A DNA stretch of 64,000 nucleotides. Source: Ideonella margarita (GTDB lineage: Bacteria; Pseudomonadota; Gammaproteobacteria; Burkholderiales; Burkholderiaceae_C). Both the position numbers and the translations under genes were made by a program. The notes below the pieces were generated by a model. That model was not told the origin of the DNA, did no database searches, and saw nothing but the letters and a program-made list of their open reading frames with translations. The stretch is taken from positions 18,898 through 82,897 of the forward strand of contig NZ_JBBUTI010000016.1 of the NCBI RefSeq assembly GCF_038066635.1. The letters are read 5' to 3'. Position 1 is the first letter of the stretch. Each line of letters begins with the position of its first letter. Of this stretch, positions 53,639 to 61,348 are shown piece by piece.

Positions 53639-53646
53639 GGCATGCA

Positions 53647-53665
53647 CATGCAAACGGTGTGCCAA
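53647..53665 (-). promoter_or_regulatory. Sigma-54 (RpoN) promoter of the nrt operon
   Basis: On the minus strand TTGGCAC-ACCGT-TTGCAT, a near-consensus -24/-12 element with exactly ten bases between the GG and GC dinucleotides. The predicted start of transcription is about 53638, which is the first base of leader hairpin P1. Confidence 0.8.
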
Positions 53666-53715
53666 GCGGGTTTTGCCGGCTCACCCTCCTTGCGAAGGGC
53701 TGACCGATGAGGGGT

Positions 53716-53732
53716 TGCACCAGTGCTGTGCC
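53716..53732. promoter_or_regulatory. NtrC-like enhancer site
   Basis: TGCACCAGTGCTGTGCC: half-sites GCACC and TGTGC with the five-base spacing of NtrC boxes (consensus GCACC-N5-GGTGC), one mismatch. It lies 80-95 bases upstream of the predicted sigma-54 start, a typical enhancer distance. Confidence 0.5.
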
Positions 53733-53746
53733 CAGAGGGCGGCACT

Positions 53747-53767
53747 TGATGGTGCGGCGCACCATCA
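53747..53767. promoter_or_regulatory. Perfect 21-bp palindrome upstream of the nrt promoter
   Basis: TGATGGTGC-GGC-GCACCATCA, nine perfectly paired arm positions on each side. It is 110-130 bases upstream of the predicted start. It may be a second activator site; its half-sites point the opposite way to NtrC boxes, so the binding protein is uncertain. Confidence 0.5.
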
Positions 53768-53827
53768 GGGCGCTGCGCCACCAGGGTAATGCGTGGCCCG
53801 GCCGGAGCCGGGCTCAGGGCTGCCGGC

Positions 53828-54397
53828 TCAGTTGGCGGCGTAGAACACGTAGTCGGCCTGGTAGGCCACCACGCGGCGCTGGCCGAGCTTGTCGCTGCTG
53901 CAAGCTTCAGCCGGGGCGACGCCGCCCTTGGTGTTCAGGCGCTGGATGTAGCTCACGCCCTGCATGGCGCCCATGCCGGTGGCCGGGTCGGCCTTCACCA
54001 GCTGCAACGGGATGCTGCCGGCCATGGCCGGGGCCACGGCGACTTGCTTGCCGGTGACCTTCGAGCCGTCCATCGATTCCCAGGTCGGGCCGGCGTAGTA
54101 CTTGCCGACGGCCTTGCCGCCCGCGTCCGTCAGGCCGGCCACCGGGCCCACGAAGGCCCATTCCATCGCGCTCGGCATGTCTTTCTTGGCGCGGCACTCA
54201 TAGGTCAGCTCGCCCTTGCCGACGGTGAACATGGTCTGGCGCTGGCCGGCCGGCACGCGCACGGCTTCAGGCAGGCTGGCGTTGTCGATCTTCGGCGCCA
54301 TGGCGGCCGGGGCCATGCTGCCGCAGGCGCTCAGCACGGCGGCGGAGGCGATCAGGGTGATCAGGGTGGCGGCGCGAACGAGAGGGTGGCGGTTCAT
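53828..54397 (-). CDS. DUF3455 lipoprotein
   Basis: A 189-residue predicted lipoprotein: signal sequence with lipobox LSAC, acylated Cys25. The mature part contains the DUF3455 pattern (VPAGQRQTMFTVGKGELTYECR, then GSKVTGKQVAVAP and the GVSYIQRLNTKGG ending). Function is unknown. It is the third gene downstream of an ECF sigma factor and its RskA-type anti-sigma factor, so it may be a member of that regulon. A terminator separates it from them by only about 30 bases. Confidence 0.82.
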   Translation of the reverse strand: MNRHPLVRAATLITLIASAAVLSACGSMAPAAMAPKIDNASLPEAVRVPAGQRQTMFTVGKGELTYECRAKKDMPSAMEWAFVGPVAGLTDAGGKAVGKYYAGPTWESMDGSKVTGKQVAVAPAMAGSIPLQLVKADPATGMGAMQGVSYIQRLNTKGGVAPAEACSSDKLGQRRVVAYQADYVFYAAN

Positions 54398-54427
54398 GGC
54401 GGATCCTTTTTGACGATGTGGGCTGCG

Positions 54428-54460
54428 AAAAAAATAGAGGTGCCACTCGGGGCACCTCTA
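54428..54460 (-). terminator. Terminator between the anti-sigma gene and the DUF3455 gene
   Basis: Perfect 10-bp stem TAGAGGTGCC/GGCACCTCTA with a six-base loop, followed on the minus strand by seven T (eight with wobble C). It is a very strong intrinsic terminator placed 50 bases after the anti-sigma stop and 31 bases before the DUF3455 start. Confidence 0.88.
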
Positions 54461-54509
54461 CTTGTACGCAGCCGTTGCCAGAACGGATGCAGGCCGATGC
54501 CAGAAACTT

Positions 54510-55208
54510 TCAGGTTTCCAGTTTGCCCACCGAAATGATCGGGCCGGTGGGGGCGCCTGTGGGCGAGCCACCGTCGGGCTCGACGCTCACGGCAAACGCG
54601 GCGGTGTCTTTCAGCAGCTTGGCCCGCAGCACCTGGGTGCTGTGGTCACCGGCCACCAGGCCGAGCGAACGCGGCGCGCCCTGTGCCGGCACGGCCCACA
54701 GCTCCAGCGCCCTGCCAGCATCCAGCGGCAGCGCATCCAGCGGCTTCAGCACCAGGGCGCGGCCATCTCCGCTGACGCTGGCGACGAACTTCGCCTTCGA
54801 CAGCAGCGCAGGCCCGGCCGCCGCGGCTTCATTGGGCGACATGACGATCACCACGGGCGACTGCGCCGGCGGCGGAATGCTCAAGGCCACGCCCATCACC
54901 AGGGCCGCAGCGGTGGCAACACCAGTGGCGGCGCGCCAGGGCAACAGCCGTTGCCACCACGACAGCGGGGCTTCTGCCGCGCCGAAGAGGCGGGTTTCCA
55001 GGCGCGTCCACACAGCCGCGGTGGGGGCGACCGGCGGCACCGTGCTGGCCAGCGGCACCAGCGCGTCCTGCCAGCGGTTGACCGCCTGGCGCAGCGACGG
55101 ATGGGCGGGCAGCAGGGTTTCGAGACGGCGGCGAGCGGCGCCACGCAGGGTGCCCAGCACATAGTTGGCGGCCAGGCGATCAGCGAGGCGGGGGCGTGAA
55201 TAGTCCAT
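54510..55208 (-). CDS. RskA-type anti-sigma factor
   Basis: A 232-residue single-pass membrane protein. The N-terminal cytoplasmic zinc-less anti-sigma domain (residues 1-75, RPRLADRLAANYVLGTLRGAARRRLE) is followed by one transmembrane helix (about 93-112) and a periplasmic RskA domain (ALELWAVPAQGAPRSLGLV). It should hold the adjacent ECF sigma factor inactive until released. It starts one base after the sigma gene stop, so is translationally coupled. Confidence 0.88.
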   Translation of the reverse strand: MDYSRPRLADRLAANYVLGTLRGAARRRLETLLPAHPSLRQAVNRWQDALVPLASTVPPVAPTAAVWTRLETRLFGAAEAPLSWWQRLLPWRAATGVATAAALVMGVALSIPPPAQSPVVIVMSPNEAAAAGPALLSKAKFVASVSGDGRALVLKPLDALPLDAGRALELWAVPAQGAPRSLGLVAGDHSTQVLRAKLLKDTAAFAVSVEPDGGSPTGAPTGPIISVGKLET

Positions 55209-55209
55209 G

Positions 55210-55866
55210 TCAGCTCTCCAGCGCCTGAAGGGCGCCAGCGCGCTCCAGGCAGGTCCGCAGCGCCTGCAAACCGCGGCGCACCCAGCTCTTCACCGAACCC
55301 AGCGGCTGCTTCAGGTGCTCGGCCACCTCGGCATGGCTCAGGCCCTGGTAGAAGGCCAGCGCCAGGCTTTGCTGCTGCTCGCCGCTCAAGCCGCCCATGC
55401 ACACCTTGATGGCGCGCGCCTGCACCGCCTGCCCGAGCAGGTCCATCGGTCCATCGTTGTCACTGGCCATCTGGTCAAGCATGTCGTCGTCCTGGTCCTC
55501 GGCGCCTGGTCGGCTGGTGACCCAAGTGGGTTCGGTCTGTTTGCGTCGCAGGCTGTCGATCGCCCGATTCCGGGCAATGCTCGTCAGCCACGTCATGGCC
55601 TGGGCGCGCTGCGCGTCAAAACCGCCGGCAGCCCCCCAGACCTTCACAAACACTTCCTGCAACAGGTCTTCCGCCTGTGCCCGGTCCTTGTTGATACGCA
55701 GGATGACGCCCAGCAGATGCGGTGCGGTCAGGTCATAAAGCGTGCGAAATGCCGCGCGATCACCCATCGCCACCCGGGCGAGGGTGCTGGCCAGCAGTTG
55801 CGCGCGGTCCTGGGCGGGCGGCGCGGTGGCTGAAGCGTTGGCCGAAGAGGGAGCGTTCAGGGCCAT
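55210..55866 (-). CDS. ECF-family RNA polymerase sigma factor (SigK-like)
   Basis: A 218-residue sigma-70 family protein with region 2 (FRTLYDLTAPHLLGVILRI, then DLLQEVFVKVWG) and region 4 (LSHAEVAEHLKQPLGSVKSWVRRGLQALR). The acidic linker DQDDDMLDQMASDNDG between them is long. Immediately followed by its cognate RskA-type anti-sigma factor, as in group-SigK/ECF19-like systems. Target promoters are unknown; a candidate motif upstream of DUF3455 is listed under findings. Confidence 0.9.
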   Translation of the reverse strand: MALNAPSSANASATAPPAQDRAQLLASTLARVAMGDRAAFRTLYDLTAPHLLGVILRINKDRAQAEDLLQEVFVKVWGAAGGFDAQRAQAMTWLTSIARNRAIDSLRRKQTEPTWVTSRPGAEDQDDDMLDQMASDNDGPMDLLGQAVQARAIKVCMGGLSGEQQQSLALAFYQGLSHAEVAEHLKQPLGSVKSWVRRGLQALRTCLERAGALQALES

Positions 55867-55961
55867 GATGCTCGAGGCAAAGAGGGTCCAGGCGGGATGG
55901 CCGTGCCTCCGTGTGGGGGGAGACCGACTGATTCTAGGGTGCGTCCGTACAATCGCGCCTT

Positions 55962-56846
55962 ATGTCTCGTCCGCAAGAATTCATCCTCACCCTGTCGTGC
56001 CGCGACACCAAGGGCATCGTTCACAACGTCTCGGGCCTGCTCTACCAGGCCGGCTGCAACATCATCGATTCGCAGCAGTTCGGCGACGTGCTGGGCGAGG
56101 GCGCCACCGGCCTGTTCTTCATGCGGGTCCACTTCGAGGCCCCCACCCACCTGGCCGACGTGGCCACGCTGGACCGCCTGTTCGGCCACGTGCGCGAGCA
56201 GTTCCAGATGAGCGCCACCATCCATGCCGTGGACGCCCGCCCGAAGGTGCTGCTGATGGTCAGCCAGCATGGCCACTGCCTGAATGACCTGCTGTTCCGC
56301 TGGAAAAGCGGCCAGCTGCCGGTCGACATCCCGGCCATCGTCTCGAACCACACCACCTTCAAGTCGCTGGTCGAAAGCTACGGCATCGCCTTCCATCACC
56401 TGCCGCTGGTGGGTGGCTCGGACGCCGCCACCAAGCGCGCGCAGGAGCAGCAGATCGAGGCGATCGTCGAGCAGCAGGGCATCGACCTGGTGGTGCTGGC
56501 GCGCTACATGCAGATCCTGTCGCCCGAGTTCTGCGCTGCGCTGCGGGGCCGTGCCATCAACATCCACCACAGCTTCCTGCCCAGCTTCAAGGGCGCGAAG
56601 CCGTACTTCCAGGCCCATGCGCGCGGCGTGAAGCTGATCGGCGCCACGGCCCACTACGTCACGCCCGATCTGGATGAAGGTCCGATCATCGAGCAGGACG
56701 TCGAGCGCGTGGACCACTCGCTGTCGGGCGAAGACCTGACGGCCGTGGGCCGCGATGTGGAGTGCGTGGTGCTGGCCCGCGCGGTGCGCTGGCACGTCGA
56801 GCGCCGCGTGCTGATGAACGGTCACAAGACGGTCGTGTTCCGCTGA
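55962..56846 (+). CDS. purU: Formyltetrahydrofolate deformylase
   Basis: Hydrolyses 10-formyl-THF to formate and THF, which supplies formate for purine synthesis and balances one-carbon pools. The 294-residue protein has an N-terminal ACT domain (residues 7-90), and a formyltransferase-fold catalytic part with HHSFLPSFKGAKPY and HYVTPDLDEGPII, holding the conserved Asn/His/Asp residues. A TACAAT sequence about ten bases before the start is a possible -10 element (55948-55953). Diverges from the ECF sigma gene. Confidence 0.95.
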   Translation: MSRPQEFILTLSCRDTKGIVHNVSGLLYQAGCNIIDSQQFGDVLGEGATGLFFMRVHFEAPTHLADVATLDRLFGHVREQFQMSATIHAVDARPKVLLMVSQHGHCLNDLLFRWKSGQLPVDIPAIVSNHTTFKSLVESYGIAFHHLPLVGGSDAATKRAQEQQIEAIVEQQGIDLVVLARYMQILSPEFCAALRGRAINIHHSFLPSFKGAKPYFQAHARGVKLIGATAHYVTPDLDEGPIIEQDVERVDHSLSGEDLTAVGRDVECVVLARAVRWHVERRVLMNGHKTVVFR

Positions 56847-56891
56847 CACCCTTCAGTTCCTGCCCCTGCCCCCGCGTCCGAGAGGCTGCCC

Positions 56892-57344
56892 ATGACCCGT
56901 GCCAAGAAGGTTCAGACTGCCGCGCTGATGGCGTCGCCCGAAGACGTCGAGCAGCAGTTCTACGAGGCCCTGCGTGAAGCCGACCTCGACAAGCTGATGG
57001 CCGTCTGGGCGGACGACGAAGAGGTGATCTGCGTGCACCCGGGCGGGCCGCGCATGGTGGGCCAGGCGGCGGTGCGGGCGGCCTTTGAAGCCGTGTTCAG
57101 CAACGGCGCCGTGCATGTCGAGCCCGGCAATGTGCGCCGCGTGCACAGCCTGGGCTGCGCCATGCACAGCGTGGTTGAAAAGGTGCAGCTGGCCACCGCC
57201 GAAGGTGCACGCACCGGCTATGTGATGGCCACCAACGTCTATCTGAAAACCGCGCACGGCTGGCGCATGGTGGCGCACCATGCCAGCCCCGGCACGCCGA
57301 ACGAGCCGCCCGAGGTGATCGAAACCCCGGCGGTGCTGCACTGA
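56892..57344 (+). CDS. NTF2/SnoaL-like protein
   Basis: A 150-residue protein with the NTF2-like cone fold: EQQFYEALREADLDKLMAVWADDEEVICVHPGG in the N-terminal half and the TNVYLKTAHGWRMVAHHAS strand pair near the end, as in SnoaL_3/DUF4440 proteins. Function unknown; such proteins serve as isomerases, ligand binders or multimer caps. It begins 45 bases after purU and ends 26 bases before the YheT gene, so may be co-transcribed. Confidence 0.82.
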   Translation: MTRAKKVQTAALMASPEDVEQQFYEALREADLDKLMAVWADDEEVICVHPGGPRMVGQAAVRAAFEAVFSNGAVHVEPGNVRRVHSLGCAMHSVVEKVQLATAEGARTGYVMATNVYLKTAHGWRMVAHHASPGTPNEPPEVIETPAVLH

Positions 57345-57370
57345 CCACCGCCACGCCGTTCGTTCAGCCG

Positions 57371-58354
57371 ATGCAGCCGATGCAGCATTTCCGCGCGCCC
57401 GCGTGGCTGCCCACCGGCCACGTGCAGACCATCTGGCCGGCCTTGATGGGCCGCCGCACCCGCGGGCCCACGCCGGTGTTCCTGCGCGAGCGCTGGCACA
57501 CGCCGGACGGCGATTTCATCGACGTCGACCTGCGCCCCGCACCTGATGCCAACGCGCCGTGGCTGGTGATGTTCCACGGGCTGGAAGGCTCGTCGGCCAG
57601 CCACTACTCGCAAGCCTTTGCCGAGCAGGCGCAGTCCCTGGGCTGGTCGTTCGCGATTCCGCATTTCCGCGGCTGCTCGGGTGAGCTGAACCTGGCGCCG
57701 CGGGCTTATCACTCGGGCGACTTCGAGGAAATCGGCTGGATATTGACCCGGCTGCGCGCACGCACCCGGCAGCCGCTGATGGCGGCCGGTGTATCGCTGG
57801 GCGGCAATGCGCTGCTGCGGTGGGCCCAGGAGGCCGGCGACAGCGCCGCCGCCGTGGCGAGCGGTGTGGCCGCCATCTGCTCACCCATCGACCTGGCGCG
57901 CAGCGGCGAGGCCATCGGCCGCGGCTTCAGCCGGCAGATCTACACCCGCATGTTCCTGCGCAGCATGAAGCCCAAGGCGCTGGCCAAGCTGGACCAGCAC
58001 CCGGGCCTGTTCTCGCGCGAGCGCCTGATGGCGGCGCAAGACCTCTACGAGTTCGACAACATCTTCACCGCACCGCTGCACGGCTTTCGCGACACGGAAG
58101 ACTACTGGGCGCGAGCGTCAGCCAAGCCGCATCTGGCCAGCCTGCGCATTCCGGGGCTGGTGCTGAATGCGCTGAACGACCCCTTCGTGCCCGCCAGCAG
58201 CTTGCCCGTGCAGAGCGACGTGGGCAGCCATGTGACGCTGTGGCAGCCGCCGCACGGCGGGCATGTGGGCTTTCCGGCCGGACGTTTCCCGGGGCATGTG
58301 TGGCACATGCCGCAGGCGGTGTGCCACTGGTTGAGCGAGGCAGCGCATGGATGA
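57371..58354 (+). CDS. YheT-family alpha/beta hydrolase
   Basis: A 327-residue alpha/beta hydrolase of the UPF0017/YheT family. The nucleophile elbow is GVSLGGN (about residue 140). The HFRGCSGE motif is conserved in the family, and the catalytic His lies in PHGGHVGF. Natural substrates (probably acyl or fatty acid esters) are unknown. The first Met is used; an alternative ATG lies three codons later. The 3' end overlaps the following gene by eight bases. Confidence 0.9.
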   Translation: MQPMQHFRAPAWLPTGHVQTIWPALMGRRTRGPTPVFLRERWHTPDGDFIDVDLRPAPDANAPWLVMFHGLEGSSASHYSQAFAEQAQSLGWSFAIPHFRGCSGELNLAPRAYHSGDFEEIGWILTRLRARTRQPLMAAGVSLGGNALLRWAQEAGDSAAAVASGVAAICSPIDLARSGEAIGRGFSRQIYTRMFLRSMKPKALAKLDQHPGLFSRERLMAAQDLYEFDNIFTAPLHGFRDTEDYWARASAKPHLASLRIPGLVLNALNDPFVPASSLPVQSDVGSHVTLWQPPHGGHVGFPAGRFPGHVWHMPQAVCHWLSEAAHG

Positions 58355-58892
58355 CATCGTCAAGGCCGCGATGGCCAAATGGCCGCAGGTGCCGGCTTGC
58401 TACAACTGGCTGGGGCTGGATGCACGCGGTGAATGGTTCATGCGCGACGACCCCACGCAGGCAGCCGGGCCCTTTCCGCACCCCAAGGGCAGCCAGGTGC
58501 TGCATGTGCAGCTGCGCGCCTTCATCGAGCGCAATTGCGCGTCGGACGAGCGCGGCTGCTGGTACTTCCAGAATGGCCCGCAGCGCGTGTTCATCGAGCT
58601 CGAAGCGGCACCGCGGGTCTGGCGCCTGAATGCGCCGATTGGCGGGGCGGTAGTGCCCGAGCTGCTGTCGGCGGCGGGTGAGCCGGCGCAGGTGGTGGCC
58701 ACCTGGCTCGACGAGCACGGGCGCTTATTTCTAGATACCAACATCGGCTTCGGCCTGGTGCACACGCTCGACATGGGCCTGGCGGCCGACGCCATCGAAA
58801 CCGGTGCCTGGCCCGAGCCGCATGAATTGGCCTTTGCTGACATGCCCGCCCGGTTTGGCTACGTGCTGAGCCCGCAGGCGCTGGCGCGCTGA
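58347..58892 (+). CDS. Conserved betaproteobacterial protein of unknown function
   Basis: A 181-residue cytosolic protein beginning MDDIVKAAMAKWPQVPACYNWLGLDARGEWFMRDD, with a mid-section ERGCWYFQNGPQRVFIELE and an end segment TLDMGLAADAIETGAWPEPHE. I believe a family of this shape exists in Burkholderiales but cannot name it safely. No catalytic motif or membrane segment seen. It overlaps yheT by eight bases with GCGAGG ahead of its start, so is translationally coupled to it. Confidence 0.75.
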   Translation: MDDIVKAAMAKWPQVPACYNWLGLDARGEWFMRDDPTQAAGPFPHPKGSQVLHVQLRAFIERNCASDERGCWYFQNGPQRVFIELEAAPRVWRLNAPIGGAVVPELLSAAGEPAQVVATWLDEHGRLFLDTNIGFGLVHTLDMGLAADAIETGAWPEPHELAFADMPARFGYVLSPQALAR

Positions 58893-58942
58893 CTTGGCGC
58901 ACTGAGGCTGCGCCCACGCATCAGCAGCTCCAGGCAGGCAAC

Positions 58943-58966
58943 AAAAAAGCCACCCGAGGGTGGCTT
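58943..58966. terminator. Bidirectional intrinsic terminator
   Basis: Stem AAGCCACC/GGTGGCTT with a CGAG loop, six A on the left and CTTCTT on the right. On the minus strand it is followed by TTTTTTG, so it ends the cytochrome c gene; on the plus strand it may end the yheT transcript. Confidence 0.85.
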
Positions 58967-59014
58967 CTTCTTGGCAGGGCGCCGCGCATCAAGCGCAGGC
59001 AGCCTTGCAAGCGC

Positions 59015-59554
59015 TTACTGTGCTGCGCTGGCAGCAGCAGCCGGGGCCTTGGGTTCGTCGAACTTGGCACCGCCCTTGTTGGCCATGTAGACCACCGCGC
59101 GGCCGACTTCAACGTCGGAGTATTCGCCGCCGCCCTGGGCTGCCATGTTGCCCTTGCCCTTCAGGGCCGAGGTCAGCAGCTTTTCGTAGCCTTGGCCCAG
59201 ACGCGGGCCCCAGGCGCCGGCATCACCCAGCTTCGGGGCGCCCATGGCACCTGCGGTGTGGCAAGCCGAGCATTGCGCGGTGAACACTTCTTCGCCAGCG
59301 CGCAGCACGGCGGCAGCGCCTGCCGGCTTCAGCTCGATCCGGCCAACCGGCTGGATGCGGGCTGCCGTGGCTTCGGCTTCGAGGGCCTCGGTGCCAGCGG
59401 CCTTCTTCGGGCTGAGCGACACGTAGTTGATCAGCAGGATGATGGCCAGAATCGGCACCACAAACGAGGCGACCACGGTCGCAATCAGTTGCTTGGGCGT
59501 CTTGATCGGCCCTTCGTGCGGGGCGTCGTGTGCTTGATCGTGAGCGTCGCTCAT
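59015..59554 (-). CDS. Membrane-anchored cytochrome c5-like protein
   Basis: A 179-residue protein with one N-terminal transmembrane helix (about 24-44), an Ala/Lys-rich linker, and a monohaem c-type domain: haem motif CSACH at residues 95-99 and probable axial Met137 in GNMAAQGGG, the c5-type arrangement. The C-terminus is an Ala-rich tail. It probably carries electrons at the periplasmic face to a terminal oxidase or reductase. The start at 59554 is used; the 13 residues upstream are not typical. A TATAAT lies about 65 bases upstream. Confidence 0.9.
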   Translation of the reverse strand: MSDAHDQAHDAPHEGPIKTPKQLIATVVASFVVPILAIILLINYVSLSPKKAAGTEALEAEATAARIQPVGRIELKPAGAAAVLRAGEEVFTAQCSACHTAGAMGAPKLGDAGAWGPRLGQGYEKLLTSALKGKGNMAAQGGGEYSDVEVGRAVVYMANKGGAKFDEPKAPAAAASAAQ

Positions 59555-59614
59555 GGAATCCTCGGTCGCTGGGCATGAGGCCGGGGCACCCAATGCACCC
59601 CGTACAGCCGCCGG

Positions 59615-59620
59615 ATTATA
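59615..59620 (-). promoter_or_regulatory. Candidate -10 element for the cytochrome c gene
   Basis: TATAAT on the minus strand, about 60 bases before the start codon. The -35 region at the usual spacing is poor, so assignment is tentative. Confidence 0.4.
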
Positions 59621-59731
59621 TGCAGCAGCCAGCGCCTCGGGGCATCAGCGGGTGAGCTGAATGTCACGTTGGCGCCGCAGCCGGGCAAAGAAGCCACGGA
59701 CCCGCCTGCTAGAATCCTGCCTTTCCATGCT

Positions 59732-59807
59732 GCGCCCGTAGCTCAATGGATAGAGTACTGGCCTCCGAAGCCAGGGGTTGCTGGTTCGATCCCAGCCGGG
59801 CGCACCA
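59732..59807 (+). tRNA. tRNA-Arg (anticodon CCG)
   Basis: A 76-base cloverleaf: acceptor GCGCCCG/CGGGCGC, D-arm GCTC...GAGT region, anticodon stem CTGGC/GCCAG around CTCCGAA (anticodon CCG), T-arm with GGTTCGATCC, and an encoded CCA end. A TAGAAT lies about 17-22 bases upstream. The 3' end of tRNA genes is a favoured integration site; the sequence to the right differs in composition from that to the left. Confidence 0.96.
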
Positions 59808-60112
59808 TTCAGATGGCCCAGCAGCGCATCCTTCGAATTTGACAAGTTCACCAATACGTGGCGGTTTTGCCAGCTGTTGGTTGTTGTCAAAATTCGCCAC
59901 ATGTTGGTTGTGACCTAGGCGAATGCAGAGGCAACTTGCTCCAGTCAGAGCGTGCCGCACCAGAGGCTCGGTATGCGCTTGGTACCGCGCGCGTCGCGCT
60001 GCGTACATGTTTGGCATTGCTTGCTAGTCTGCTCAACGCAGTGAGTCTGTTGCGCCTGTGACAGCGTTTCGGCAGTGAGTGTCGACAGGTTCTCTAACCT
60101 TCGTGGCTGGAC
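59808..60112. other. Non-coding junction after tRNA-Arg
   Basis: No supported gene. It holds an imperfect inverted repeat GTGGCGGTTTTG (59858-59869)/CAAAATTCGCCAC (59888-59900) and a 10-bp direct repeat TGTTGGTTGT (59875 and 59902). Base composition is lower in GC than the chromosome to the left. I see no second copy of the tRNA 3' end within the window. Confidence 0.5.
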
Positions 60113-60427
60113 ATGCCGCAATCGTCAAGCACCGCTTCGCAGCAAGAGGGCTCTACCAAGGATGCCGTCCCAGTGTCTACATACGGACACGAGCAGTCGT
60201 CCCCGAACGAGCGCAAACTAGGGCTCATCAGCGCCCAAAGCGTCTATCCGGCTGCGCACAGCACCGTCACCCGCCTTCAACTAGTGGGTGTAATCATGGT
60301 TGTAGCTGCGTCGGCGTGATCCTCTAAGACGGTTGCGGAGACCGATGCGTCCGAGGTCTTCGCAAACTATCCAAGTGAATTTGGACCAAAAGCTGATGGG
60401 TCGCCGCCGAACCGCTGGCTCAAAAGG
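60113..60427 (+). pseudogene. Broken ORF with in-frame stop
   Basis: From ATG at 60113 the frame gives a polar, Ser/Gln-rich N-terminus and then a hydrophobic segment TRLQLVGVIMVVAASA. It hits TGA at 60317-60319, then stays open in the same frame with protein-like composition (SSKTVAETDASEVFANYPSEFG) up to the convergent methylase gene. This looks like a membrane-anchored protein with a nonsense mutation, or two chance segments. No family recognised; its true 3' end may have been removed when the methylase module arrived. Confidence 0.35.
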
Positions 60428-61303
60428 TCATGCTGCCAATTTGGGCTTGGGTATCAACTCTTCGGCGATCGACAAGTCGCGACTGAAAAACATAACTTCG
60501 CTGCCCAGATAGCGCTTCTGTGCCGTGTAGTGCAGTGAGTAGCTCATGCCCTCGCTCATCGAATACATCTCGCAGATCTCGTCAGCGTTGTCGTAGGAGA
60601 CGACCCAAGGCCGCTTGAAGCGCCTTGACTGCAAGAGCTTGGCGATGGCGAGATGGTCCTCGTGCTTGTAGAAGTTGCGATAAAGGCCCCGCCCCTTCAC
60701 GTAGTAGGGCGGGTCGAGGTAGACGAGAGAGCTTTTCGGAAGAAACTCATGGCAGCGCGATAGCAACCCATGTGCATCCTCACAGTAAACCGTGATGTCG
60801 TCGGCGCGCTGCGCGATGCGCTCGATGCGAGCGGATAGCGTAGTCTTGTCCAGCCGAGCGTCGAGCTTGTAGGGCCCGCTCTGATCAAGCCCTCCGATCA
60901 CGCCGCCCTTCAGGATGCCGGAGCGGTTCGTCCTGTTCATGAATAGCGTGGCGAACCCCCGCTCCACTAAGGTCGCGGGCGCGGCTTCGCGCAGGACGTC
61001 GCGCCATCGCAGCCATTGCTCGATCGTAGTCGGCGTGTCGCGCAAAAGCCGGAGTAGCTCTTCCGGATGACGGGTCACGCAAACCCAGAACGCGTTGAGG
61101 GCTGGGTCGAGGTCGTTGATATGGACGTGGCTGGCGTGCCCATGAAAAAGCAGTTCCAGCGCGACGCCGGCTCCCCCCGCGTAGGGCTCCAAATAGTGGC
61201 CACCATGCAAGCCGCTAGCGTTCATCGTCTCGGCAATGAACGGAGCGAAGCGGGCTTTGCCGCCGGGGTAACGCAGTGGGGTATAGAGCTTGTTCGAATA
61301 CAT
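60428..61303 (-). CDS. D12-class DNA adenine methylase
   Basis: A 291-residue N6-adenine methyltransferase of the Dam/D12 class. SAM-binding motifs are LRYPGGKA near residue 10 and LEPYAGGAGVALELL at 38-52; catalytic DPPY is at 197-200. The family includes Dam (GATC) and methylases of type II restriction systems; the target here is unknown. It is the second gene of a pair with an OLD-like ATPase, 45 bases downstream of that gene. Base composition is lower in GC than the core genome. Probably protects host DNA from the neighbouring nuclease, or acts as part of a defence system. Confidence 0.92.
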   Translation of the reverse strand: MYSNKLYTPLRYPGGKARFAPFIAETMNASGLHGGHYLEPYAGGAGVALELLFHGHASHVHINDLDPALNAFWVCVTRHPEELLRLLRDTPTTIEQWLRWRDVLREAAPATLVERGFATLFMNRTNRSGILKGGVIGGLDQSGPYKLDARLDKTTLSARIERIAQRADDITVYCEDAHGLLSRCHEFLPKSSLVYLDPPYYVKGRGLYRNFYKHEDHLAIAKLLQSRRFKRPWVVSYDNADEICEMYSMSEGMSYSLHYTAQKRYLGSEVMFFSRDLSIAEELIPKPKLAA

Positions 61304-61348
61304 TGGGTAAGCCGGTCGACTGCGTCCGCGGAGAGGCTCGGAGCAATG

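Noticed and set aside
59645..60017. Minus-strand frames containing GSNQQPLASEASTLSIELR and WDRTSNPWLRRPVLYPLSYGR
   Set aside because: These are the well-known false ORFs created by the antisense of tRNA-Arg.
60317..60319. In-frame TGA as a possible selenocysteine codon
   Set aside because: No SECIS-like hairpin was seen after it and no selenoprotein family fits; a nonsense mutation is simpler.
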